In this document: positions 57,628 through 64,000 of the stretch, piece after piece | How the letters are laid out: every line of letters starts with the position of its first letter | How positions within the stretch are numbered: position 1 is the stretch's first letter | Source of the DNA: JALZKA01 sp963754045 | GTDB taxonomy: Bacteria > Actinomycetota > Thermoleophilia > Solirubrobacterales > 70-9 | Assembly (NCBI GenBank): GCA_963754045.1 | Contig: CAVWEN010000001.1 | Span: 62,001-126,000 of the forward strand | Length of the DNA stretch: 64,000 nucleotides | Reading direction: 5' to 3' | Translations under genes and position numbers: made by a program | The notes under the pieces: model-generated | Databases searched by the model: none | Told to the model about the DNA's origin: nothing | Seen by the model: only the letters and a program-made list of their open reading frames with translations

Positions 57628-58895
57628 GAAGTGACGGTCGGGCGGTGGACGCCGGTCGGATCCTCCGGCTTGACACCGTCCTCGCCGAGCTCGAAGGCAC
57701 GGTGCAGCGCCCGCACGGCGTCGGGAACCTGGCCGGAGGCGATCACGCAGGAGATCTTGATCGGTGAGGTGGAGATCATCTCGATGTTGATCCCGGTTGC
57801 GCCGAGTGTCTCGAACACCTTTGCCGCGACGCCCGGATGGCTGCGCATGCCGGCGCCCACGATCGACACCTTGCCGATCCGCTCGTCCGTGAGAATGCGC
57901 TCGCCCGCGCCAAGGCCCTCGATCGCGTCCGTGGCGGCTTGCAGATCAGTGCGTGGGACGGTAAACGAGAGATCCGCCTTCTGGTCGTCGGAAACGGGCT
58001 CGTTCTGGATGATCATGTCCACGTTCACGTTGGCCGCGGCGAGCGCGCTGAAGATCCGCCCCGCCACACCCGGCTCGTCGGCGACTCCGGACACGGTCAC
58101 GCGCGCCTCATCGGCGGCGTGCGTAACGGCGGTCACCATCGGTCGTTCCATCGTCTCGTCCTCGGCCAAAACGAGGGTACCCGGGCCTTCGTCGAACGAG
58201 GAGCGGCAGTGGATGCGAACGCCGTGGTTTCGCGCGTACTCGACCGATCGCAACTGCAACACGCCGGCGCCTGAGGCCGACATCTCGAGCATCTCGTCAA
58301 ACGACACATGCGTGAGCTTCGCCGCGCTCGAGCAGATCCGCGGATCGGCCGAGTAGACCCCGGCGACGTCGGTATAGATCTCGCAGACCGAGGCGCCGAG
58401 CGCAGCGGCGAGAGCGACGGCGGTGGTGTCGGAGCCGCCGCGGCCAAGCGTGGTGACGTCGCGCGAGGCGCCGGAGACGCCCTGGAAGCCCGCCACGAGA
58501 ACGATGCGGTCCTGTTCCAGCGCCTCGCTGATCCGCTCGGCCCGCACCTCGAGAATCCGCGCCTTCGTGTGAGAAGAGTCGGTGACAATCCCGGCCTGGG
58601 AGCCCGTCAGGGACACGGCCGCATGCCCCATGTCGTGGATCGCCATCGCGCAGAGCGCACAGGAGATCCGCTCGCCGACCGAAAGGAGCATGTCCATTTC
58701 CCGCTCATAGGGGCGATCCGAGACCTCGAATGCCATATCGACGAGCTCATCGGTGGTCTTGCCGCGAGCCGAGAGCACGGCCACCACACGGTTACCCGCT
58801 TCGCGCGCTGCGACGATGCGCCGGGCCGCGCGCTTGAGGTCCTCCGGTCCTGCGACCGATGTACCCCCGAACTTCATGACCACAATCTCACTCAT
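57624..58895 (-). CDS. lysC: Aspartate kinase
   Basis: LysC phosphorylates aspartate, the first step of the aspartate family pathway. The 423-residue protein starts with VVMKFGGTSVAG (KFGGTSV at 8-14), contains TLGRGGSDTTAVALAAALGA and EIYTDVAGVYSADPR, and ends with two ACT regulatory domains (TVSGVADEPGVAGRIFSALAA and SIVGAGMRSHPGVAAKVFETL). The ACT domains suggest feedback control by lysine and threonine. An internal start that would give the beta subunit was not examined in detail. A TAGTTT hexamer 12 bases upstream may be the -10 box. asd follows with ATGA overlap. Confidence 0.97.
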   Translation of the reverse strand: MSEIVVMKFGGTSVAGPEDLKRAARRIVAAREAGNRVVAVLSARGKTTDELVDMAFEVSDRPYEREMDMLLSVGERISCALCAMAIHDMGHAAVSLTGSQAGIVTDSSHTKARILEVRAERISEALEQDRIVLVAGFQGVSGASRDVTTLGRGGSDTTAVALAAALGASVCEIYTDVAGVYSADPRICSSAAKLTHVSFDEMLEMSASGAGVLQLRSVEYARNHGVRIHCRSSFDEGPGTLVLAEDETMERPMVTAVTHAADEARVTVSGVADEPGVAGRIFSALAAANVNVDMIIQNEPVSDDQKADLSFTVPRTDLQAATDAIEGLGAGERILTDERIGKVSIVGAGMRSHPGVAAKVFETLGATGINIEMISTSPIKISCVIASGQVPDAVRALHRAFELGEDGVKPEDPTGVHRPTVTS

Positions 58896-58919
58896 GCCTA
58901 ATCCAAGAAACTAACGGGC

Positions 58920-60086
58920 GTGGCAATGAGGCAGAGGCAAATCGTGCTCACTCGGGCGCTCGCGATCGTGCTCGCTCTAGGTGTGACGGTGGGCGGCTGG
59001 CTACTCCTGTTCGGCTCCGAGGATGACGCCGAGCACAAGCGCAAGCAAGCACGCGGGGTTTCGGCGGCAACGGCCGAACGCCTGAAGGGCCTGAGCCTCG
59101 AGGAGCGGGTAGACCAGGTGCTGCTCCTCGGCTTCACGGGGGCCGACGCGACCATCCCGGCGGTTGAGGAGGCTCGATCGCGCCAGCTCGGCGGCTTTCT
59201 GGTGCGGGAGGAGAACTGGACGGATTCGGCGACGGGCGCGCTCGTGGTGGGCGAACTGAGGCTGGCGGGCCGCTCCGGCCGGCGCATCCCGCCGCTGATG
59301 GTCGCCTCCCAGGAAGGAGGCGACTACCGAGCGCTCGGCGATTTGGCGCCGGAGCTGCGTCAGGTCGAGATCGGCGATGCGGGCTCGGCGGCGGGCGCCA
59401 AGCGCTGGGCCCGCGACACCGCGACCGCGTTGCACGACGCTGGTCTCGATCTCAACCTCTTCCCTATCGCCGACGTGGCCACGCTCGATAGCCCCGTTGC
59501 CGACCGGGCGTTCTCCGACGACCCGGCGATCGCAGCGGAGATGGCGGCCGCAGCAGTTCGCGGCTGCGGCGCCGGCCGACTCGCCTGCGCCCCGGCCCAC
59601 TTCCCGGGCCTCGGAGCAGCATCCCAGGGCACCGACCAGGGGCCGGCGACGATCGGGCTCGACCCAGACTCACTGCGATCGCGCGATCTGCAGCCCTTCC
59701 TCGCGGCGTTCGCCGAAGACGCGCCCGCCGTCGTGCTCTCACTAGGCCTGTACTCCGCCTACGACGCGGTCACCCCTGGTGCCCTCGCCGAGCCAATCGC
59801 GACCGGGTTGCTGCGCGACGAGCTGGGCTTCGAGGGGTTGGCGATCACCGATGACCTCAGCGCCGGCGCCGTGAAGGCCACCTCGACGGTTCCCGATGCG
59901 GCAATCCAGGCCCTGATCGCGGGTTCGGATCTGCTGCAGATCTCGTTGCCATCAGACCAGCCCGGAGTGCGCGATGCGATCCTCGCGGCGATCGACTCCG
60001 GCGCCCTCGACAGGGCCCGCCTCGACGAAGCGGCGGGCCGGGTGTTGGAACTGAAGAACAACCTTGGTCTGCTTTCCCGAGCGTGA
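58920..60086 (+). CDS. GH3-fold protein with altered catalytic motifs (NagZ-like)
   Basis: The 388-residue protein has one N-terminal membrane helix (about 12-30) and then a GH3 N-terminal barrel: EERVDQVLLLGFTGADATIPAV, QLGGFLVREENW, HDAGLDLNLFPIADVATLDSPVADRAFSDDPAIAA and the nucleophile region GFEGLAITDDLSAGAV, where the aspartate is kept. The NagZ acid/base loop KHFPGHGDTxxDSH reads AHFPGLGAASQGTDQG here, so its His-Asp dyad is lost, and the usual DQEGG reads SQEGG. It may be a wall-anchored GH3 with changed chemistry or a binding protein. The start is GTG 58920 or ATG 58926. It is divergent from lysC. Confidence 0.85.
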   Translation: MAMRQRQIVLTRALAIVLALGVTVGGWLLLFGSEDDAEHKRKQARGVSAATAERLKGLSLEERVDQVLLLGFTGADATIPAVEEARSRQLGGFLVREENWTDSATGALVVGELRLAGRSGRRIPPLMVASQEGGDYRALGDLAPELRQVEIGDAGSAAGAKRWARDTATALHDAGLDLNLFPIADVATLDSPVADRAFSDDPAIAAEMAAAAVRGCGAGRLACAPAHFPGLGAASQGTDQGPATIGLDPDSLRSRDLQPFLAAFAEDAPAVVLSLGLYSAYDAVTPGALAEPIATGLLRDELGFEGLAITDDLSAGAVKATSTVPDAAIQALIAGSDLLQISLPSDQPGVRDAILAAIDSGALDRARLDEAAGRVLELKNNLGLLSRA

Positions 60087-60113
60087 CGGTCATCACACAT
60101 CGACCTATCGGCG

Positions 60114-60136
60114 CGATATATCGTGCTGATATATGG
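60114..60136. promoter_or_regulatory. PadR-type operator overlapping a leaderless promoter
   Basis: CGATATATCG (60114-60123) is a perfect ten-base palindrome. A second GATATAT starts at 60128 and contains the PadR start ATG (60133-60135). TATCGT (60119-60124) lies eight bases before that ATG and fits a leaderless -10 box. PadR protein bound to these sites would shut off its own operon. Confidence 0.65.
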
Positions 60137-60672
60137 ATCTCTCGCCCACCGCTCGCGTCATCCTCGGCTTCCTCGCAGGTGGACCCAAATCCGGCTACGA
60201 CATCAAGGCGATTGTCGACCGGTCCACCCGGTTCTTTTGGGCCGCCAGCTATGGGCAGATCTATCCGGAGCTAAACCGCCTCGCGAACGCCGGGCTGGTC
60301 AAGCGGACTGCCGCCAAGAAGGGCACCCGCAAGCGCACCGAGTACACGATCAAGAAAGCGGGCCGGGACGCCCTAGCAGCCTGGCTGCGCTCGCCCGAGC
60401 AGGCCTATGAGCTGCGCGACGAGGGGATGCTGAAGCTCTTCTTCGTCGGCCACCTCGGCACCGAGGACGCACGAGCCGTGCTCGAGGCCCGTCGCGACCA
60501 GCACCTCGGCGTGGTGGCACGTTTGCGCGAGATCGAACCCGTCGCTTCGACCGCCGAGCGATTCGGACCTCACGAGATTCTCAAGCACGGTCTCGAATTC
60601 CACGGCCATATCGCCAAGTGGTGCGACCGCACCCTCGCTGAACTCGACCACACCGACAAGGAGAACCGCTGA
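60133..60672 (+). CDS. PadR-family transcriptional regulator
   Basis: The 179-residue protein has a PadR winged helix: TARVILGFLAGGPKSGYDIKAIVDRSTRFFWAASYGQIYPELNRLANAGLVKR, followed by RTEYTIKKAGRDALAAWLRSP, and a C-terminal dimerisation domain (ELRDEGMLKLFFVGHLGTEDARAVLEARRDQH, HGLEFHGHIAKWCDRTLAEL). It should repress the MMPL transporter gene, whose ATG overlaps its stop by one base (TGATG), in response to a compound the transporter exports. A palindromic site lies right at the promoter. Confidence 0.94.
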   Translation: MDLSPTARVILGFLAGGPKSGYDIKAIVDRSTRFFWAASYGQIYPELNRLANAGLVKRTAAKKGTRKRTEYTIKKAGRDALAAWLRSPEQAYELRDEGMLKLFFVGHLGTEDARAVLEARRDQHLGVVARLREIEPVASTAERFGPHEILKHGLEFHGHIAKWCDRTLAELDHTDKENR

Positions 60673-62771
60673 TGCTGCACTTCCTCACCAAACTCTCGGG
60701 GGGACGGCCAAAGCTCGTCCTCAGCATCGGCGTCGTGGTCTTCGTTCTCGCCGGGGCGCTGGGTGCCGGCGTTGCCGATCGCCTGGCACCCTACTCCGCC
60801 GACGACCCTGACAGCGAAACCTTCGAGGCACGTGAGCGGCTCGAGGCGGCCGGCTACCGGGAGACCGAGGCGGTGATTCTCGTCAGCGACGTGAGGGTGC
60901 GCTCCGCCGCCGGCGCCGCGCGCGTCGCGGAGATCGAGCGCACGGTGCGGGGGATCGAGGGCGTGCGCGACGTCGCCGGATTCGCCGCGACCGGATCCGA
61001 CGACTTCGTCTCGCTCGACGGTGACGAGACCTACCTGGCCGTGACCTTCAAGCCGACCGACGACGACTTTGAGCAGGAGATCGGCGAGGCCCTTGAGGAG
61101 GCCTTCGCAGGCCAGTCCGACGTCGGCGTGGGCGGTAACGCCGTCGCCCAGCGACAGGTCAACGAGAACGTGGAGTCCGACCTGCAACGAGCCGAGCTGT
61201 TCGCATTCCCGATCCTCTTCCTGCTCTCGCTGCTCTTTTTCCGTAGCCTCGTCGCGGCGGGCCTGCCGCTGCTGATCGGCGGCCTGGCCATCGTCTCCAC
61301 ATTGGCGCTGCTGCGCGCGATCAGCGAGGTCAGCGAGATCTCCGTCTTCGCGCTGAACCTCGTGACCGGGCTCGGGCTGGGGTTGGCAATCGACTACAGC
61401 CTGTTCATAGTGTCGCGCTACCGCGAGGAGTTGGCACGGGTCGGTCCTGGGATCGAGGCGCTGCGGCGCACGATGGCGACGGCGGGCAGGACCGTCCTGT
61501 TCTCGGCGTTCACCGTCGCCGGCGCACTGGCCGCCCTGATCGTCTTCCCGCAGAACTTCCTCTACTCGATGGGCATTGGCGGATCGCTGGTGGCCCTGGC
61601 CGCTGCGGCGATCTCGCTTACCGTTCTACCGGCCCTGTTGATGTTGCTCGGCCACCGGGTGAATTCGCTCTCGCCGAGCTTTCTTCAGCGCCGGGCCGAG
61701 GCGGACTCCAGGCCCGCAAGCGCCGGCTTCTGGTACCGCCTCTCCCGCCTCGTGATGCGGGTGCCGGGGCGGATTGCGATCGCTAGCGCGACGCTGCTGA
61801 TCGCCCTCGGCATCCCATTCCTCTCGATCAACTTCACCTCGGTGGACGCGCAGGTGCTGCCAACCGACGCGACCGCGCGCCAGGTGGACGACGTTCTTCG
61901 TGCTGAGTTCCCGCCGTTCCGCGATTCGCCGGTGGTCGTCTCGGTGCGCGGCTCCGAACAGAACGCGGCCGAACTCGCAGGCTCCGCCGAGGCCCTGCCC
62001 GGCTCAGCGGCGGTGCGCGGCCCCTTCGCGCTCGGGCCGGAGGACTACGTGGTCGAGATCGTCGGCGGATCGGCGCCACTCGATCCGGCGAGCCAGGATC
62101 TCGTGCGCGACGTGCGCGCCCTGCCCGGCGATGCCCAGGTGACCGGCTTCACGGCGAACTTCGTGGACCTGCAGTCGAGCCTCACCGACCACCTGCCCCT
62201 GGTGCTCGCGATCGTGGCGATCGTGACCTTCGTGGTCCTGTTCCTGATGACGGGTTCGGTGATCCTGCCGCTGAAACAGCTCGTGATGAACCTGCTGGGG
62301 CTGAGCGCCGTGTTCGGGATCCTCGTCCTGATCTTCCAGGATGGCCGCTTCGAGGGCCTGCTCGGTTACACGAGCCAGGGCGGGCTGGAATCGACCCAGC
62401 CACTGCTTCTGTTTGCCGTCGCGTTCGGGCTTTCGACCGACTACGGGGTGTTCCTGCTGGCCCGGATCAAGGAAGCGCGTGACGGGGGCGCGTCGAACAG
62501 CGAATCGGTGGCGATCGGGTTGGAGCGCACCGGGCGGATCGTCACCGCCGCGGCCCTGCTCTTCTGCATCGCAATCGGCTCGTTCGTGACCTCCCAGATC
62601 ATCTTCATCAAGGAGGTTGGCCTCGGCACTGCGATCGCCGTGTTGATCGACGCGACGATCGTGCGAGCGCTGCTCGTGCCGTCGTTGATGGAGCTGCTCG
62701 GCAAGTGGAACTGGTGGGCGCCCGCTCCCCTGCGCCGTCTGCACGAGCGAATCGGCCTGAGCGAGACCTGA
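60672..62771 (+). CDS. MMPL-family RND transporter under PadR control
   Basis: The 699-residue protein has two blocks of membrane helices around two extracytoplasmic domains. The first core motif is LNLVTGLGLGLAIDYSLFIVSRYREEL, the second is LLFAVAFGLSTDYGVFLLARIKEARDGG; both keep the Asp-Tyr pair of the proton path. It ends with WNWWAPAPLRRLHERIGL, typical of the family. It probably exports a lipid or toxic hydrophobic compound. It is translationally coupled to the PadR gene and convergent with recR (four-base gap). Confidence 0.94.
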   Translation: MLHFLTKLSGGRPKLVLSIGVVVFVLAGALGAGVADRLAPYSADDPDSETFEARERLEAAGYRETEAVILVSDVRVRSAAGAARVAEIERTVRGIEGVRDVAGFAATGSDDFVSLDGDETYLAVTFKPTDDDFEQEIGEALEEAFAGQSDVGVGGNAVAQRQVNENVESDLQRAELFAFPILFLLSLLFFRSLVAAGLPLLIGGLAIVSTLALLRAISEVSEISVFALNLVTGLGLGLAIDYSLFIVSRYREELARVGPGIEALRRTMATAGRTVLFSAFTVAGALAALIVFPQNFLYSMGIGGSLVALAAAAISLTVLPALLMLLGHRVNSLSPSFLQRRAEADSRPASAGFWYRLSRLVMRVPGRIAIASATLLIALGIPFLSINFTSVDAQVLPTDATARQVDDVLRAEFPPFRDSPVVVSVRGSEQNAAELAGSAEALPGSAAVRGPFALGPEDYVVEIVGGSAPLDPASQDLVRDVRALPGDAQVTGFTANFVDLQSSLTDHLPLVLAIVAIVTFVVLFLMTGSVILPLKQLVMNLLGLSAVFGILVLIFQDGRFEGLLGYTSQGGLESTQPLLLFAVAFGLSTDYGVFLLARIKEARDGGASNSESVAIGLERTGRIVTAAALLFCIAIGSFVTSQIIFIKEVGLGTAIAVLIDATIVRALLVPSLMELLGKWNWWAPAPLRRLHERIGLSET

Positions 62772-62775
62772 GGCT

Positions 62776-63372
62776 TCAGCCCTCGAGCGTGCGTCTGCCG
62801 GAGAACGCGCGGCCGAGGGTCACCTCGTCCGCGTGTTCGAGGTCCGCGCCCACCGGCAGCCCGCTTGCAAGACGCGTGATCCGCGCCTTGCCGCGCAACA
62901 GCTCGGCGATGTGGATCGCGGTCGCTTCGCCGGTGGTGGTTGGGTTGGTCGCGAGCACGACCTCCTCGACCCCACCCTCGTCCACCCGCCGCGCGAGCTC
63001 GTTGATCTTGAGGTCCTCGGGATCGACGCCGTCGATCGGCGATAGCGCTCCGCCGAGCACGTGGTAGAGCCCGCGAAACTCGTGTGTGCGCTCGACCGGG
63101 ATCACGTCCTGGGGCTCCTCGACCACGCAGATCGAAGAGCGGTCACGCCGTTGATCCGCGCAGATCGCGCAGATCGACCCCTCGGAGAGGTTGAAGCAGG
63201 TTTCGCACAGGCTGATCTGCTCCTTGACCTCTCGGATCGCGGTGGCCAGTGCGAAGGCGTCGTCATCGGACGTGCGCAGGACATGGAACGCCAGGCGTTG
63301 CGCCGTGCGCTGGCCGATCCCGGGGAGCTTGGCCAGCTCGCCGATCAGCCGCTGGATCGGGGGCGCGTACAA
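62776..63372 (-). CDS. recR: Recombination mediator protein RecR
   Basis: RecR acts with RecO and RecF to load RecA at gaps. The 198-residue protein has the helix-hairpin-helix KLPGIGQRTAQRLAFH, the zinc finger CETC...CAIC (Cys56, Cys59, Cys68, Cys71), the Toprim domain beginning SICVVEEPQDVIPVE, and EVVLATNPTTTGEATAIHI. The order dnaX-ybaB-recR on the minus strand is a conserved bacterial operon. The gene follows ybaB by six bases. Confidence 0.97.
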   Translation of the reverse strand: MYAPPIQRLIGELAKLPGIGQRTAQRLAFHVLRTSDDDAFALATAIREVKEQISLCETCFNLSEGSICAICADQRRDRSSICVVEEPQDVIPVERTHEFRGLYHVLGGALSPIDGVDPEDLKINELARRVDEGGVEEVVLATNPTTTGEATAIHIAELLRGKARITRLASGLPVGADLEHADEVTLGRAFSGRRTLEG

Positions 63373-63378
63373 CCCGTG

Positions 63379-63726
63379 CTACATCCCGGGCAGGCCCAGG
63401 CCGCCGGCGCCTCCGCCCGCGATGCCGCCGAGCTTGCTCGACGCCAACTCCTGGGCGGCGCGCAGGCCCTCGTTGACCGCAGCCATCACCATGTCCTGGA
63501 GCAGTTCCGCGTCCTCGGGGTCGATCGCATCGGGGTCGATCGTGATGCCGAGCAGGCGCAGGTCGCCGCTCATCCGCACCTTGACCATGCCGCCGCCGGC
63601 GCTCGCCTCGACCTCTTCGTCCTTCAACTTTCCCTGGGCCTCGACCATCTCGGCCTGCATCTGCTGGACCTGTTTCATCATCGAGTTCAGATCGAGCCCG
63701 CCGGGGCCGCCTCCTGGTCGGGTCAT
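63379..63726 (-). CDS. YbaB/EbfC-family nucleoid-associated protein
   Basis: The 115-residue protein binds DNA as a dimer and is usually placed between dnaX and recR, as here. The core reads LNSMMKQVQQMQAEMVEAQGKLKDEEVEASAGGGMVKVRMSGDLRLLGITIDPDAID and ELLQDMVMAAVNEGLRAAQELA, exactly the family pattern. Glycine-rich ends flank it (RPGGGPGGLD; GGIAGGGAGGLGLPGM). Its start overlaps the dnaX stop as ATGA. Confidence 0.96.
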   Translation of the reverse strand: MTRPGGGPGGLDLNSMMKQVQQMQAEMVEAQGKLKDEEVEASAGGGMVKVRMSGDLRLLGITIDPDAIDPEDAELLQDMVMAAVNEGLRAAQELASSKLGGIAGGGAGGLGLPGM

Positions 63727-64000
63727 GCCGCTTCTCCAGTCTTCTCGTCGGTTTCTTCCTGGGAATCCGAATCCGTCTCGAACTCCTCCGCGTCGAACTC
63801 CGCCTTCAGCTTCGCGATCAGCTCGTCCTCACTGATCTGCCCGGGCTCCGGGCCCGCGGCTTCCTCGCCCTCGAGCAACACGAATACCGGGCGCAATCCC
63901 TCACCGACGATCGTTTGCACCGCATCGGCGAACCGCCTGCGAGCGTCGGCAGCCTCTGCCTTGCGCTTGTTGAAGGCCGCTCCGGCAGGAAACCCGACCT
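63723..64000 (-). CDS. dnaX: DNA polymerase III subunit gamma/tau, C-terminal end (gene runs off the right edge)
   Basis: About 92 C-terminal residues are visible. They begin VGFPAGAAFNKRKAEAADARRRFADAVQTIVGEGLRPVFVLLEG, the typical end of actinobacterial gamma/tau subunits, and finish with an acidic, Glu/Asp-rich tail (DAEEFETDSDSQEETDEKTG). The AAA+ clamp-loader part would lie beyond 64000. The stop overlaps the ybaB start (ATGA), and dnaX-ybaB-recR is the expected order. Confidence 0.88.
   Translation of the reverse strand, partial: VGFPAGAAFNKRKAEAADARRRFADAVQTIVGEGLRPVFVLLEGEEAAGPEPGQISEDELIAKLKAEFDAEEFETDSDSQEETDEKTGEAA

Noticed and set aside
1..64000. CRISPR arrays, insertion sequences, integrase or phage genes, toxin-antitoxin pairs
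   Set aside because: None seen. No regularly spaced repeats, transposase motifs or attachment-site duplications were found. The only clear direct repeats are at 35.26-35.42 kb.

Overview
The window is high-GC, gene-dense DNA from a bacterial chromosome. There is no CRISPR array, insertion sequence, phage or plasmid gene, and no gene-free stretch longer than about 185 bases. The gene set (SDH of the Actinobacteria/Bacteroidetes type, R2lox next to TetR, MMPL exporters, SCP2 and AidB-like lipid enzymes, PucR-type regulator, LCP wall-polymer ligase, frequent GTG/TTG starts, apparently leaderless mRNAs) points to an actinobacterium. My best inference is a deep-branching class such as Thermoleophilia. 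This is judged from content only; no database comparison was possible.

Layout. 1-16 kb is housekeeping on the minus strand: mfd (its 3' part lies beyond the left edge), a crotonase, pth, rplY, a glycerophosphodiesterase, prs, glmU, a tRNA-Gln(TTG) on the plus strand, a PucR-type regulator, a DedA-PAP2 fusion, then a tight run ispE-rsmA-tatD-metG-rsmI-ROK kinase. 16-30 kb holds an LCP ligase, an FmdB-type zinc ribbon, glyS, a TetR/R2lox-SCP2 divergon with a perfect palindromic operator, an MMPL transporter with its own TetR, an MBL hydrolase, a four-cysteine microprotein, a sterol-desaturase-like hydroxylase, an AT-hook/winged-helix protein, mdh and icd. 30-35 kb holds a lipid-degradation group (SCP2, AidB-like dehydrogenase, a frameshifted crotonase), a diguanylate cyclase and a site-2 protease.

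35-54 kb holds two different succinate dehydrogenase/fumarate reductase operons. The first is sdhCAB, with a membrane cytochrome b (35.4-38.9 kb). The second is a non-classical sdhA-sdhB-sdhE set with a CCG-domain subunit (49.7-53.4 kb), which runs through a tiny L7/L12-like protein into a Kef/NapA-type cation:proton antiporter. Between them lie a TVP38/micro-peptide/FAD-reductase operon, a CDP-alcohol phosphatidyltransferase, a YnjBCD-like ABC importer coupled to a methyltransferase and a DUF3179 lipoprotein, and an aldehyde dehydrogenase. 54-64 kb holds a structured leader (candidate cation riboswitch) before an ArsB/NhaD transporter, a CBS protein, lysC-asd, a degenerate GH3 protein, a PadR-MMPL pair, and recR-ybaB-dnaX.

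The most interesting items are the R2lox protein with a C-terminal sterol-carrier domain and its operator, the SdhABE-antiporter operon, the compact leader RNA at about 54.8 kb, and a repeated promoter pattern: a TANNNT hexamer 6-10 bases before the start codon at more than ten genes, which implies widespread leaderless transcription.
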